A stretch of DNA of 64,000 nt from Gammaproteobacteria bacterium (GCA_002684495.1 NYVG01000007.1:139959-203958); one strand, 5' to 3'; shown: positions 27,940-36,938, numbered from the stretch's first letter. Translations and numbers: made by a program. Notes: generated by a model from the letters alone, not told the origin.

Positions 27940-28137
27940 TTATGTTGCGTGAACCATTCTACTTATCCTGGTCGCGCCCCGGGACTCCCCACACGTATAC
28001 CTTTAACCCCAGAGCCACCAGTAAGCACCGCTTAGCATTTGCAACAAGCTCTGCCCTTGAGTCAATTACAACTGATAGACTTGGCATATGACAATGGCAG
28101 TTCTCCATTTATTGCAAATTATTAGGCACGACAACAC

Positions 28138-29898
28138 ATGCGCCTAGGCCTACGCATACGTCGAGGTCTGCGTGACTGGCGCAGCGCAGTTCCGCTGGCA
28201 GATATTGTCAGCAATTACCAACGCAGCGATTTTGGCCATGACGCAATGGCCGGCCTTATTGTCGGCATGGTTACCATCCCACAAGCTGTTGCCTACGCCC
28301 TTTTAGCAGGCGTTCCACCCCAATCGGGTCTGTATGCCTGCCTATTACCTATGGTGATCTATGCGGTATTCGGCAGCTCCAAACAACTGGTAGTTGGCCC
28401 AGTCGCAGTGGCTGCGCTGCTCGTGACAGCAACAGTTAGCGAGTTGGCGCCCCGCTACAGTGAAGCCTATTTGGGCATAACAACACTTTTGTGTTTGCAG
28501 GTTGGGCTACTTTTGGGCGTATTGCGCATCACTAGAATGGGCGGTTTGGTGACGCTGCTGAGCCATCCGGTGATAAACGGCTTTGTCACCGCCGCAGCGA
28601 TTCTAATCATCATTAGTCAATTGCCAAGCCTTACCGGTATTGCGGTGCCGGACAATACAAATCCAAGCAGCGCACTGGCAGGGTTGGTAGCAAAAATCAC
28701 ATTGATGAATCCATATGCCCTGAGCTTTGGTGCTGCTGCGTTACTCTTTCTCGTGGTCAGTCGCCCGCTGATTGGCAGATTTTTGCATGCCTTAGGGATG
28801 CAAGAGGCCCGGGACCACCCGCTCGCACGTATTGGTCCGATGATTTGTGCTGGGCTTGCAAGCTTAGTGGTTATCGCATTCAACTTAGAAAGCAATCTAA
28901 CCACCGTTGGTATAATCCCCACGGGGCTGCCAGAACTAACCCTGCCACCTATGTCTTTGAATATTTGGCTAGAGTTACTGCCGGCGGCCCTGATCATTGC
29001 AGTGGTCACCTATGTTGAGAGCTACTCTATTGGCACCACCCTAGCTACTCGAACCAATGATCGCATCAACGCCAATCAAGAATTACTGGCCTTAGGATTG
29101 GCTAATATCAGTGCGGGTTTTACCGGCGCTTACCCCGTGGCAGGTTCATTTTCTCGGTCTAGCGTCAACTTTGCTGCCGGCGCCCGCACTCCAGCCAGCT
29201 CATTGGTTTGTACCGCTGTGGTGGTGCTAACGTTGCTGTTCTTTGCAAATATGTTTGTCAGTCTACCTAACGCGGTATTGGCGGCAATCGTCATGACCTC
29301 AGTGTTTGGACTCATCGACTTCAGTAAAATTCGCGCTAACTGGACGATTTATCGAGACGACTCGATTACCGAATTCGCTACCATCGCCTTTGTTCTGATC
29401 CTTGGCGTCGAACTGGGCCTGCTCGCTGGCGTAGCATTATCCATCGCGTTATTTATCCGCAACTCTAGTCAGCCAAACATTACTCAGGTCGGGCGCCTCG
29501 GCGACAGCGAACAATTTAGGTCCGTTAAACGCTACCCAGTGCAATTGCATGGACAAATTCTCGCATTACGTATCGACGAAAACATTTATTTCGCCAACGC
29601 CGCACAAATTGAAGACAAGCTGCTACGCCGGGTTGCCGGGCGCCACGGCACTAAGCATTTATTAATAGTCTGCAATGCGGTAAACCGCATCGACGCAACC
29701 GGTCTTTCGATGCTATTACGCGTCGATCAGCAACTGCAAAGCATGGGCGTGCAGCTGCATCTCAGCGACATTAAAGGCCCGCTCATGGCACAGTTGGAAA
29801 CATCCCAACTGCCCACGGGTATCAGCGGCGAGATGTTTTTTACTGCAGACCAAGCGTTTAAGGCTCTTACTGGCAGTGCGCTGGAAAAAACATGTTAA
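28138..29898 (+). CDS. SulP family anion transporter with STAS domain
   Basis: A 586-residue SLC26/SulP-type transporter. The membrane region includes GLIVGMVTIPQAVAYALLAG, GLYACLLPMVIYAVFGSSKQ, the VESYSIGTTLATRT segment and NISAGFTGAYPVAGSFSRSS, all typical. A cytosolic STAS domain occupies about residues 455-565, including the VNRIDATGLSML motif with its conserved Asp-Ala-Thr. Family members carry sulfate, bicarbonate or dicarboxylates. The substrate is not evident, and no carbonic anhydrase or sulfate-assimilation gene is adjacent. The stop overlaps the start of lptG by 7 bases, an unusual pairing that suggests co-expression. Confidence 0.92.
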   Translation: MRLGLRIRRGLRDWRSAVPLADIVSNYQRSDFGHDAMAGLIVGMVTIPQAVAYALLAGVPPQSGLYACLLPMVIYAVFGSSKQLVVGPVAVAALLVTATVSELAPRYSEAYLGITTLLCLQVGLLLGVLRITRMGGLVTLLSHPVINGFVTAAAILIIISQLPSLTGIAVPDNTNPSSALAGLVAKITLMNPYALSFGAAALLFLVVSRPLIGRFLHALGMQEARDHPLARIGPMICAGLASLVVIAFNLESNLTTVGIIPTGLPELTLPPMSLNIWLELLPAALIIAVVTYVESYSIGTTLATRTNDRINANQELLALGLANISAGFTGAYPVAGSFSRSSVNFAAGARTPASSLVCTAVVVLTLLFFANMFVSLPNAVLAAIVMTSVFGLIDFSKIRANWTIYRDDSITEFATIAFVLILGVELGLLAGVALSIALFIRNSSQPNITQVGRLGDSEQFRSVKRYPVQLHGQILALRIDENIYFANAAQIEDKLLRRVAGRHGTKHLLIVCNAVNRIDATGLSMLLRVDQQLQSMGVQLHLSDIKGPLMAQLETSQLPTGISGEMFFTADQAFKALTGSALEKTC

Positions 29899-30968
29899 CG
29901 ATTGACCGCTACCTGACAGGACGCAGTCTGCGTGCCATTGCCCTAGTGGCGGCTAGTTTGACCAGCATGATGCTCCTATTCGCTCTATTCGATGAGCTGG
30001 CGGAGGGTGCTGACCGTTATGGTTTCGACGACGCCTTGAATTATCTTTGGCGTACCTTACCCCGACGACTTGACGACTTACTTTTGTACAGCGTTTTTAT
30101 TGGCTACTTAGCCGCTCTGGGGCAACTGGCAGAGCAGGGCGAACTAACCGCCTTGCGCGCGGCGGGGACATCACCTGGGCGCCTGATCGCAGCGCTGACA
30201 CCCTCACTTCTGCTGTGCTTAAGCCTGAGCTTCGCTCTCAGTGAATACCTTGCGCCAAAGGCCGAACAAGCCGCAGAAGTGGCTAAGCTGAATGCGCAAT
30301 ATGGCCGCGATGCGCTGCAAAACAAAGGCGGATTTTGGATTCGTGATGATCAGTTATACATGCAGATTCAAGCCATAAGCGACGATAACGGCGGTACGCT
30401 TTGGGGCCTGCGTCAATATTGGCTGGATTCGAATCAGCAGTTGGTGCGCAGCGTAGACGCAGACTTTGCCAACTTTGACGCCAGCAACGAGCTTTGGACT
30501 CTATACAACGTGCGCGAATCTCGGTTATCCGCGCAAATGACGACAGTGGAAAATTTTGCACAATCGGTATGGACCAACGCCATAACCCCTCAACTACTGG
30601 CTAACCAAGCATTTTTGGAACCGAAGAAAATGTCCCTGCACGGCCTCACCGATCAGATTAATTTCTTACAGCGGCAACAACTGCAGGCGACCAATTACCA
30701 ATTGGCTTTGTGGACTAGATTACTCAAGCCCTTCAGCTATTTCGGCTTGGCCTTGCTCGCATTGGCTATTGTTCTGGGCCCAATGCGCAGCACCGGTCTG
30801 GGTCCGCGTGTAGCACTTGGGCTATTAGTGGGCCTAACATTCAAGTATTTGCAGGATCTGTTTGCGCCTATGGCGGTAGTTTTTGCCCTGCCCGCCGCCT
30901 TGGCGGTGGCCTTGCCGATCGGCGCTTATACGCTATGCGGTTTCCTGCTCATTCGCCGTTACGCGTGA
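29892..30968 (+). CDS. lptG: LPS export ABC transporter permease LptG
   Basis: A 358-residue permease of the lipopolysaccharide export (LptB2FG) complex. Six membrane segments are arranged three before and three after a periplasmic jellyroll domain (about residues 125-265). The N-terminal segment, the EQGELTALRAAGTSP loop that contacts LptB, SEYLAPKAEQAAE before the periplasmic part, and the C-terminal LGPMRSTGLGPRVALG match LptG better than LptF. The length is that of E. coli LptG (360). The usual upstream partner lptF is missing. Instead the gene overlaps the SulP transporter by 7 bases. It also overlaps the convergent enoyl-CoA hydratase by 20 bases. Confidence 0.87.
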   Translation: MLTIDRYLTGRSLRAIALVAASLTSMMLLFALFDELAEGADRYGFDDALNYLWRTLPRRLDDLLLYSVFIGYLAALGQLAEQGELTALRAAGTSPGRLIAALTPSLLLCLSLSFALSEYLAPKAEQAAEVAKLNAQYGRDALQNKGGFWIRDDQLYMQIQAISDDNGGTLWGLRQYWLDSNQQLVRSVDADFANFDASNELWTLYNVRESRLSAQMTTVENFAQSVWTNAITPQLLANQAFLEPKKMSLHGLTDQINFLQRQQLQATNYQLALWTRLLKPFSYFGLALLALAIVLGPMRSTGLGPRVALGLLVGLTFKYLQDLFAPMAVVFALPAALAVALPIGAYTLCGFLLIRRYA

Positions 30969-31788
30969 CCTCATCTACTAAATCAGCAACACGCATCTCG
31001 CCCTCGCGAGTTTGACCACCCATCGCCATAAACCTTCCCATGGCGCCTTGCGCCTCAGCCGTCCGTAACGAACGCGAGAACAAATACGCCTCCTCCGAAA
31101 GGCCCTGAGCCAAGGGCAATTCTGCGGCATTAACAGATGCTTTCGCCAAACGCACGGCGGGTTGCGGGAAACGGCCAATGCGCTGGGCTAAATCGCTGAC
31201 CGCCCGATCAATATCCGCTGCCGCAAAAATGCGATTTAGGTAGCCCCACCGCTCGGCCGTTTCTGCGTCAAGATCTTCGCCACCAAGCACAATTTCCATA
31301 GCACGACCGCGACCTACCAGTCGAGGCAACCGCTGGGTACCGCTGCCGCCGGGTAAAATTCCCAAAGGCACCTCCATCTGATTAATAATGGTTTGGCCAA
31401 TCACCCCAAAGCGCATGTCCATACTTGCAACCAATTCGCTACCACCACCGCCAACACGGCCCTCGATCTGCGCGATAGTGACTTTATTCATCGTACGCAA
31501 GCGCTCGCACATGAGATGAAATGGGTTGAGTTCAGAACTTCGCTCGGCATCGCCTTCGGTGGGGAATTGCAGAATTGCTTCAACGTCAAAATGCGCCAGG
31601 AAAAAGTCTGGATTGGCACTTTTTAACACCACCACCGACAAGTCAGGGTCGCGTTGTAACTCTTCTACCAACTGCGTGAGTTCCGCATACAGAGCCAGTG
31701 TAATGATATTTATTGGCGGGTTATCGATGGTCACCGTGGCGACTCGTGACGCAACCTCAACGGTCAATAAATTAAAATCTGTTTTCAT
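30949..31788 (-). CDS. enoyl-CoA hydratase/isomerase family protein
   Basis: A 279-residue crotonase-fold protein. Oxyanion-hole and CoA-binding segments are visible as DFFLAHFDVEAIL and QIEGRVGGGGSELVASMDMRFG, followed by PLGILPGGSGTQRLPRLVG. The Glu usually at the second catalytic position of hydratases is not clearly at its place (GGSGTQRL), so it could be an isomerase or a divergent hydratase. It is transcribed toward lptG and overlaps it by 20 bases at the 3' end. It is a different paralogue from the one at 36939. Confidence 0.83.
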   Translation of the reverse strand: MKTDFNLLTVEVASRVATVTIDNPPINIITLALYAELTQLVEELQRDPDLSVVVLKSANPDFFLAHFDVEAILQFPTEGDAERSSELNPFHLMCERLRTMNKVTIAQIEGRVGGGGSELVASMDMRFGVIGQTIINQMEVPLGILPGGSGTQRLPRLVGRGRAMEIVLGGEDLDAETAERWGYLNRIFAAADIDRAVSDLAQRIGRFPQPAVRLAKASVNAAELPLAQGLSEEAYLFSRSLRTAEAQGAMGRFMAMGGQTREGEMRVADLVDEVTRNGE

Positions 31789-31845
31789 AGCAAATCCCTC
31801 TTAGTTTCTCTTTATTTGCGCCATGCCCCTGCGCATACTCCCCCC

Positions 31846-33117
31846 ATGAACGATACTACGATTTCTCGCCGCCAACGCAGCTACACCCTATTCCTGCTGG
31901 TCATAGTTTTTACTGCCAGTCATGTCGACCGGCAGATTGTGGCCATCTTACAAGAGCCGATTAAGCAGGCCTTCCAAATCAGCGACACGCAACTGGGTTT
32001 GCTTACCGGCTTCATGTTCGCGCTGTTTTACGCCACTCTCGGCATGCCCATGGCCATGTGGGCGGATCGGCATAATCGCCGCAATCTGATTGCCTTCTCC
32101 ATTTCCTTGTGGAGCGCTATGACGGTTTTCTGCGGCATGGCGGTGCAATTCTGGCAGCTGCTGTTGGCCCGCATTGGTGTCGGCGTTGGCGAGGCCGGAT
32201 CAAACCCACCGTCCCATTCAATCATCTCCGACTTGTACAAGCCCGAGGAACGGGCAACCGCTATTGCTATCTTCGGACTCGGCGTTAACTTCGGAATCAT
32301 GCTCGGCTATTTGATAGGCGGCTGGGTGAATGAATGGATTGGCTGGCGCTGGGCATTCGTGGTCGCAGGGGTTCCTGGTTTGATCATTGCGGTAATCGTA
32401 CGCATGACAATGATCGAACCACCCCGGGGTTATGCCGATGGTTTGGCGGAACAACCAACGGCTCCGCCCTTCTGGTCAGTGGTGCGATATATGCTAAATA
32501 GCACAGCTACACGCCACTTGGTGATCGCCAATAGCCTAATTTCCATGGCTGGATATGCAGCCATCGCTTGGGCACCGGTATATTTTCAACGAGTGCATGG
32601 CTTCAGTACCGCTGAGTCCGGCACCTTCCTCGCTCTAGCTATAGGTGTCGGCGGCGGGCTTGGCACTTTTTTTGGCGGTTATTTTGCAGATCGCTGGGCG
32701 CGCGTCTCTGAGGGCTGGCGAGCATGGATCGTGTGCGTGACTACAGCAATCTACCTGCCGTCAGCGGTAATGTGCTACATCACCGCAGATCCAGTTTGGG
32801 CCGTCATCTGGTTTATCGGCCCGGCGGCATTAGGCGGCGTCTATATCGGTACCAATTTCGCGATCTTGCAGTCTCTTGCACCGGTGGAAATGCGTGCGGT
32901 CATGGCGGCCATCAACTTGTTCATTCTGAATATTGTTGGCCTAGGCCTTGGGCCAGTCGGTGTAGGCTTTATTAGCGACCTGACTGCGCCTGAGTACGGG
33001 ATCGAGAGTATTCGCTATGGGTTATTGGCAACGTTGGTTGTGATGGCTTGGGGCGCCTTACACGAGGCTAAGGTTGGTGTATTACTGCATCGCTCCCATG
33101 GCAGTGCGAACGCATGA
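31846..33117 (+). CDS. MFS transporter (spinster-like)
   Basis: A major facilitator superfamily permease of about 423 residues with 12 predicted membrane segments. The N-terminal signature is FTASHVDRQIVAILQEPIK, the loop 2-3 motif is MAMWADRHNRR, and the fifth helix has GVGEAGSNPPSHSII. This pattern is typical of the spinster/proteobacterial group that often transports organic acids, aromatic acids or unknown metabolites. ATG 31846 is chosen over TTG 31816 because the TTG would add a short proline-rich extension. No catabolic partner is adjacent on the same strand. Confidence 0.88.
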   Translation: MNDTTISRRQRSYTLFLLVIVFTASHVDRQIVAILQEPIKQAFQISDTQLGLLTGFMFALFYATLGMPMAMWADRHNRRNLIAFSISLWSAMTVFCGMAVQFWQLLLARIGVGVGEAGSNPPSHSIISDLYKPEERATAIAIFGLGVNFGIMLGYLIGGWVNEWIGWRWAFVVAGVPGLIIAVIVRMTMIEPPRGYADGLAEQPTAPPFWSVVRYMLNSTATRHLVIANSLISMAGYAAIAWAPVYFQRVHGFSTAESGTFLALAIGVGGGLGTFFGGYFADRWARVSEGWRAWIVCVTTAIYLPSAVMCYITADPVWAVIWFIGPAALGGVYIGTNFAILQSLAPVEMRAVMAAINLFILNIVGLGLGPVGVGFISDLTAPEYGIESIRYGLLATLVVMAWGALHEAKVGVLLHRSHGSANA

Positions 33118-33123
33118 GGACAG

Positions 33124-33159
33124 CGGTGCGGATGCAGCCACGCTGCCCTATCCGCACCG
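33124..33159. terminator. long hairpin between convergent MFS and clpP genes
   Basis: CGGTGCGGAT (33124-33133) pairs with ATCCGCACCG (33150-33159). An inner GCAG/CTGC stem and a 5-base loop (CCACG) lie inside. The hairpin sits between the stops of two convergent genes, where a bidirectional terminator is expected. No run of T follows, so termination efficiency is uncertain. Confidence 0.5.
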
Positions 33160-33174
33160 AACTATATTGAGCGC

Positions 33175-33774
33175 TTAACCCACCTCGTCTATGTCATTGA
33201 TGATTTTGCCGACAAGACCGTATTCCACGGATTCCTCAGCACTCATCCAATAGTCGCGCTGGGTATCTTCACCAACACGATCTACCGACTGGCCGGTGCG
33301 CTCAGCAATAATTCCATTAATGCGTTCCCGCGTCTTGAGAATTTCCCGGGCATGTATCTCTATATCTGCCGCGTCGCCACCGAAACCGCCACTGGGCTGA
33401 TGAATTAAGAATCGTGTATTCGGCAGCGCAAAACGATTGGCTTTGTCTGCAGCAAGGTAAATGTGCGTGGCAATGCTGCCCACCCAACCCGTGCCGATGA
33501 TCCGCACCTCAGGTTTGATGTAGCGTATGAGGTCAAAAATTGTATCCCCGGACTCGACGTGGCCACCTGGGGAACCAATGTACAGAGTAATCGGATCATC
33601 GGACTCAAACGCTAATGCCAAAAGCTTCTCTGCCATGCGCCGCGCCACGTCCTGATTAATCTCGCCGAACAGCGTCAACGTACGGTTCTGCAACAGTACA
33701 TTTTCGAGCCGATTATAGTTTTTCGCCGCGTCAGCGATCGATTGATCGTCCTTTTCTGCATCTGCGCGCTGCAT
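33175..33774 (-). CDS. ClpP-type serine protease
   Basis: A 199-residue protein with the ClpP/crotonase-like protease fold. The triad can be placed by spacing as Ser100 in GWVGSIATHI, His125 in FLIHQPSGG, and Asp174 in DTQRDYW. These are 25 and 74 residues apart from the Ser, as in E. coli ClpP. The region around the Ser differs from the usual GQAASMGAFLL, so it is a divergent paralogue (ClpP2-like). The conserved SPGGHVESGDTIFDLI and the tail SAEESVEYGLVGKI are normal. No clpX or clpA and no tig is nearby, in contrast to the canonical tig-clpP-clpX locus. It is a single gene on the minus strand. Confidence 0.88.
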   Translation of the reverse strand: MQRADAEKDDQSIADAAKNYNRLENVLLQNRTLTLFGEINQDVARRMAEKLLALAFESDDPITLYIGSPGGHVESGDTIFDLIRYIKPEVRIIGTGWVGSIATHIYLAADKANRFALPNTRFLIHQPSGGFGGDAADIEIHAREILKTRERINGIIAERTGQSVDRVGEDTQRDYWMSAEESVEYGLVGKIINDIDEVG

Positions 33775-33918
33775 AGCCTTACTCCATGTTTGCCCCGAAC
33801 CGCACCGGTGGCATTGTTTTAGTCATCTCAGAGCTGTGGTTCAGCGCCGTCGGTAGAGATTGCCCACCTGATGGTGTAGCTTCATGAGCCTATCCTATGG
33901 ACGAAAGGGGAAATTTCA

Positions 33919-34848
33919 ATGCCATTGGCCAATGAATACCAGGTGATGTTTGAACAACTCGCGGCGGCTGGCCCGGCACCCAGTGTCCGCGATCTACCCG
34001 TTGCAGATGGCCGCGAACTATATCGCGCTGCTCGAGCTGTGAATCCGGACCTACCGATTCACAAGGTTAGCGATACAACAATACCCGGACCCGACGGCGC
34101 TATCCCGATACGTATTTACCAACCCCAAGGCGACGGCCCTTTTGGCGTTTTAGTATATTTCCACGGCGGCGGCTGGGTGATTGGTGACCTGGATACGGCA
34201 GATGCTGTTTGCCGCGAGATCGCTACCTTGGCCGAGTTAGTCGTCGTCTCGGTAGATTATCGACTCGCTCCTGAACACGTGTATCCAGCCGCTGTAGAAG
34301 ACAGTTACGCGGCCTTACAGTGGGTATACACGAATCTCGAAACGTTACAGGGCAATGGCAAGATCGGCGTATGCGGGGAGAGCGCTGGCGGCAACTTAGC
34401 CGCAGTGATTGCACAACAAAGCCGCGACCAAGGAGGCCCACCCATCGCTTTCCAATGCCTACTGTATCCGGTAACCGATGCCGAAATGGGCCGCCCTTCC
34501 TACAGTGAAAACGGCAGCGGTTATCTGCTCGAAACAGCCACAATGGAATGGTTCTGGGACACTTACTGTCCAGACCCGGAGCAACGCCTACAATCCGACG
34601 CGAGTCCGCTGCGGGCAAAAAATTTAGCCCAGTTACCCCCGGCCTTGGTGATCACGGCAGAATTCGACCCGCTAAGGGACGAAGGCAATGCCTACGCCCA
34701 GGCTTTGCAAGCGGCTGGCAACACCGCCACGCTGCTGTGCTGCGATGGCTTAGTGCACGATTTTTTCAGCACTGCAGGGGTTTTCGAGTGTTCCAGAACG
34801 CCCTTTGAAAAGACCATTACCGCAATGCGCGGACACTTAAATACCTAA
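33919..34848 (+). CDS. alpha/beta hydrolase of the hormone-sensitive lipase family
   Basis: A 309-residue esterase. The HSL-family oxyanion motif is VYFHGGGWVIGD, the nucleophile elbow is CGESAGGNLAA, the acid is in EFDPLRDEG and the His in GLVHDFFS. Such enzymes hydrolyse short- to medium-chain carboxylic esters and are common in aromatic or terpenoid degradation gene sets. It is followed by a YciI-like gene and an SDR gene on the same strand with short gaps, so the three may be co-transcribed. A purine-rich GAAAGGGGAAA precedes the ATG. Confidence 0.88.
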   Translation: MPLANEYQVMFEQLAAAGPAPSVRDLPVADGRELYRAARAVNPDLPIHKVSDTTIPGPDGAIPIRIYQPQGDGPFGVLVYFHGGGWVIGDLDTADAVCREIATLAELVVVSVDYRLAPEHVYPAAVEDSYAALQWVYTNLETLQGNGKIGVCGESAGGNLAAVIAQQSRDQGGPPIAFQCLLYPVTDAEMGRPSYSENGSGYLLETATMEWFWDTYCPDPEQRLQSDASPLRAKNLAQLPPALVITAEFDPLRDEGNAYAQALQAAGNTATLLCCDGLVHDFFSTAGVFECSRTPFEKTITAMRGHLNT

Positions 34849-34896
34849 ACTAAACCAGACATTTTCGTCTTAACCTGCGTCACTGGAGGATTTTTC

Positions 34897-35172
34897 ATGC
34901 TTTTTGTCATCATTGCTAAAGACCATGCTGATAGTACCGAGCTGAGAGCAAATACCCGTCCTAATCATCTTGAATATCTCAGCAGCCATGCTGTGCACTA
35001 CGCAGGCCCCGTGCTCAGCGACGACCAAGACCAGCCGATCGGATCAATCGTCGTTATCGACGCAGCCGATTTAACTGCCGCCAGAGACTTCGCGGCAAAT
35101 GATCCTTACACCGTAGCTGGCCTATTCGCAGAAGTCAGCGTACACCCGTTCAAACAAGTGATCCCAGGATAG
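34897..35172 (+). CDS. YciI family protein
   Basis: A 91-residue ferredoxin-like alpha/beta protein of the YciI family. Landmarks are MLFVIIAKDH at the start, RPNHLEYLSSH, YAGPVLSDD, GSIVVIDA and the typical ANDPYTVAGLF near the end. The paired His (RPNHLEYL) and Asp (SDD, NDP) residues form the proposed active-site pocket. It lies between the esterase and the SDR, 48 and 5 bases away. Members are widespread, and a few are dehydrochlorinases or accessory enzymes. The function here is unknown. GGAGG precedes the ATG. Confidence 0.85.
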   Translation: MLFVIIAKDHADSTELRANTRPNHLEYLSSHAVHYAGPVLSDDQDQPIGSIVVIDAADLTAARDFAANDPYTVAGLFAEVSVHPFKQVIPG

Positions 35173-35177
35173 TCATT

Positions 35178-35897
35178 ATGCAAACAGCAATTATCAGCGG
35201 CGTCGGACCCCTTGAGGGGCTGGGCGCACAATTAGGTGTTCGGTTCGCTCAAGAAGGTCTGCACGTGCTAGTGGCTGGGCGCACCGAACAAAAGTTGGAA
35301 ACCGTCGTGGCCGCAATAAAGGCTGAAGGCGGCAGCGCCGAGGGGGTAATCGCTGATGCCACAGACGAAGCCGCAACCGAGGATTTATTCGCCAGAGCCG
35401 GAGATCAACTTGAATTAGCGATCTATAACACCGGCAATAATACCCCTGGCCGAATCATTGATATGAGTGCAGATTTTTTTACCGAAAGCTGGCGCGTATG
35501 TTGTTTCGGCGGCTTTTTATTTGGCCGTGAGGCAGTAAAGAAATTCACCACGCGGGGTACAGGGGGCACATTATTGTTCACCGGAGCCAGTGCATCACTG
35601 CGGGGGCGCGCTAATTTTGGCGCGTTTAACTCATCAAAAGGCGCGTTACGAAATTTAGCTCAAGCCATGGCCAAAGAATATGCCGAGGACCGCGTACACG
35701 TCGGCCATGTCGTCGTCGATGGGCCCATCGCCGGTGAAAAAATTAAAGGCAGATTTCCTGAGTACGCAGAAAAATTAGGCGAGGACGGCATGATTAACAT
35801 CGATGGTATCGTCGATGGCTTCGTGTACCTTTATCGCCAACCGCAGCAGGCTTGGACCTTTGAATTAGACGTCAGGACGTCCAAGGAAAAGTGGTAA
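35178..35897 (+). CDS. SDR family oxidoreductase, catalytic Tyr replaced
   Basis: A 239-residue short-chain dehydrogenase/reductase-like protein. The coenzyme loop is degenerate but recognisable as GVGPLEGLGAQLG, and the NNxG-type segment is YNTGNNTPG. The usual YxxxK appears as FNSSK, so Tyr is replaced by Phe while the Lys and the Ser (FTGASAS) remain. A subgroup of SDRs carrying Phe here, followed by HVVVDGPI, is known. Its members may use other residues or have non-canonical activities. It starts 5 bases after the YciI gene, probably in one transcript, and is convergent with the MaoC genes. Confidence 0.83.
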   Translation: MQTAIISGVGPLEGLGAQLGVRFAQEGLHVLVAGRTEQKLETVVAAIKAEGGSAEGVIADATDEAATEDLFARAGDQLELAIYNTGNNTPGRIIDMSADFFTESWRVCCFGGFLFGREAVKKFTTRGTGGTLLFTGASASLRGRANFGAFNSSKGALRNLAQAMAKEYAEDRVHVGHVVVDGPIAGEKIKGRFPEYAEKLGEDGMINIDGIVDGFVYLYRQPQQAWTFELDVRTSKEKW

Positions 35898-35941
35898 CCC
35901 GCCGCCAGCGCGACGAGTTACTACCACAAACTCAGGCGTTG

Positions 35942-36349
35942 TTAGTCAACCCGAGCGTTCGCATAACCTGATAACACCACCGCACCGTCTTGGTTAGTGG
36001 TCACTACACTCAGCGTCACAATGCCATCGGTAACGTCATCAACGGTGGCTGTGGAGTTTAGTGTGTCCCCAGGCCAAACCTGACTTGTGAAGCGAACACC
36101 GTATTTGGTTAGGCGCCCATCGCCTACATAGTTAGTGATCATGCGACCGGTCATACCCATAGTTAGCATGCCGTGAGCAAAAACTGATGGATAGCCTGCC
36201 ATTTCTTTAGTGAACTTTTCATCACTGTGAACAGGGTTGTAATCACCAGAGGCTCCCGCGTACATAACGATCTGGGTACGGGTTAAATCTTCAACCAAAC
36301 ACTCGGTATAGGTATCGCCTACGTTTAAATCTTTTGCTGCTAATGCCAT
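35942..36349 (-). CDS. MaoC family dehydratase (hot-dog fold)
   Basis: A 135-residue hot-dog domain protein. The (R)-specific hydratase signature appears as YAGASGDYNPVHSDEKF, with the catalytic Asp and His five residues apart, then AHGMLTMGMTGRMITNY. Members hydrate enoyl-CoA or enoyl-ACP. It is the second of a tandem pair, 9 bases after the FAS1-like hydratase gene, and probably forms a heteromeric enzyme with it. The pair lies just beyond an enoyl-CoA hydratase gene on the same strand, so it probably belongs to a beta-oxidation-like route for a branched or steroid-like acyl chain. Confidence 0.87.
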   Translation of the reverse strand: MALAAKDLNVGDTYTECLVEDLTRTQIVMYAGASGDYNPVHSDEKFTKEMAGYPSVFAHGMLTMGMTGRMITNYVGDGRLTKYGVRFTSQVWPGDTLNSTATVDDVTDGIVTLSVVTTNQDGAVVLSGYANARVD

Positions 36350-36358
36350 GTTGCCCCC

Positions 36359-36856
36359 TTATTGATCCACCGGACGTTCGGTGCGAACGCCGACCCCACG
36401 CGCAGTAATTACCAGTTCACCGTTCTGATCGCGATATTCGGTAACCGTTTCCGAGAACACCAGCTTACCCGAGCGCTTGCCCTCTTTTTCCCAGGTCTTC
36501 CCAGGTTTGACTTCAGCAGTTAATACATCGCCGGGGCCAATATGCCGGTGGTATTCAAAATGCTGCTCAGCGTGGAGGCCACCACCGCCCCCACCGCCAC
36601 CACCACTGCCGGCTTCCCGTTTGATGCCAGTCGCTTCTTTGCCCGATCCAAACCAATCTTCGCCTATCTTCGGGCGCAGAAAGTAATCCGGGTCAAATTG
36701 TGCACTGGACTGCGCAAATGTCGGAGGCGCAATCACACGACCTGGTTCGGTACTCGCTGCATAGTCCTCGTCATAATAAATCTCATTACCATCGGCGATG
36801 GAACGGGCAAACATCATGATATGACTGCCTTCCACCGGAAATTTTTTCACTGCCAT
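36359..36856 (-). CDS. MaoC/FAS1-like dehydratase with polyglycine tract
   Basis: A 165-residue N-terminal MaoC-like hot-dog protein that usually partners a second MaoC domain. Landmarks are HIMMFARSIAD, APPTFAQSSAQFD, LHAEQHFEYHRHIGPGDVL, and TVTEYRDQNGELV. Between residues about 80 and 92 an insertion of about nine consecutive Gly (after REAGS) extends the short Gly segment normal for the family. The DNA there is a GGC/GGT-type repeat on the coding strand, so length polymorphism by slippage is possible. It is first of the MaoC pair and downstream of the enoyl-CoA hydratase at 36939 on the same strand. Confidence 0.83.
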   Translation of the reverse strand: MAVKKFPVEGSHIMMFARSIADGNEIYYDEDYAASTEPGRVIAPPTFAQSSAQFDPDYFLRPKIGEDWFGSGKEATGIKREAGSGGGGGGGGGLHAEQHFEYHRHIGPGDVLTAEVKPGKTWEKEGKRSGKLVFSETVTEYRDQNGELVITARGVGVRTERPVDQ

Positions 36857-36938
36857 TGGTGTCCCTTCCTGTTAAACGAACACTGATTAATAACGCGAGT
36901 AGCCGATTAAATCAATACGCCAACCCGCTTGCCGATGC

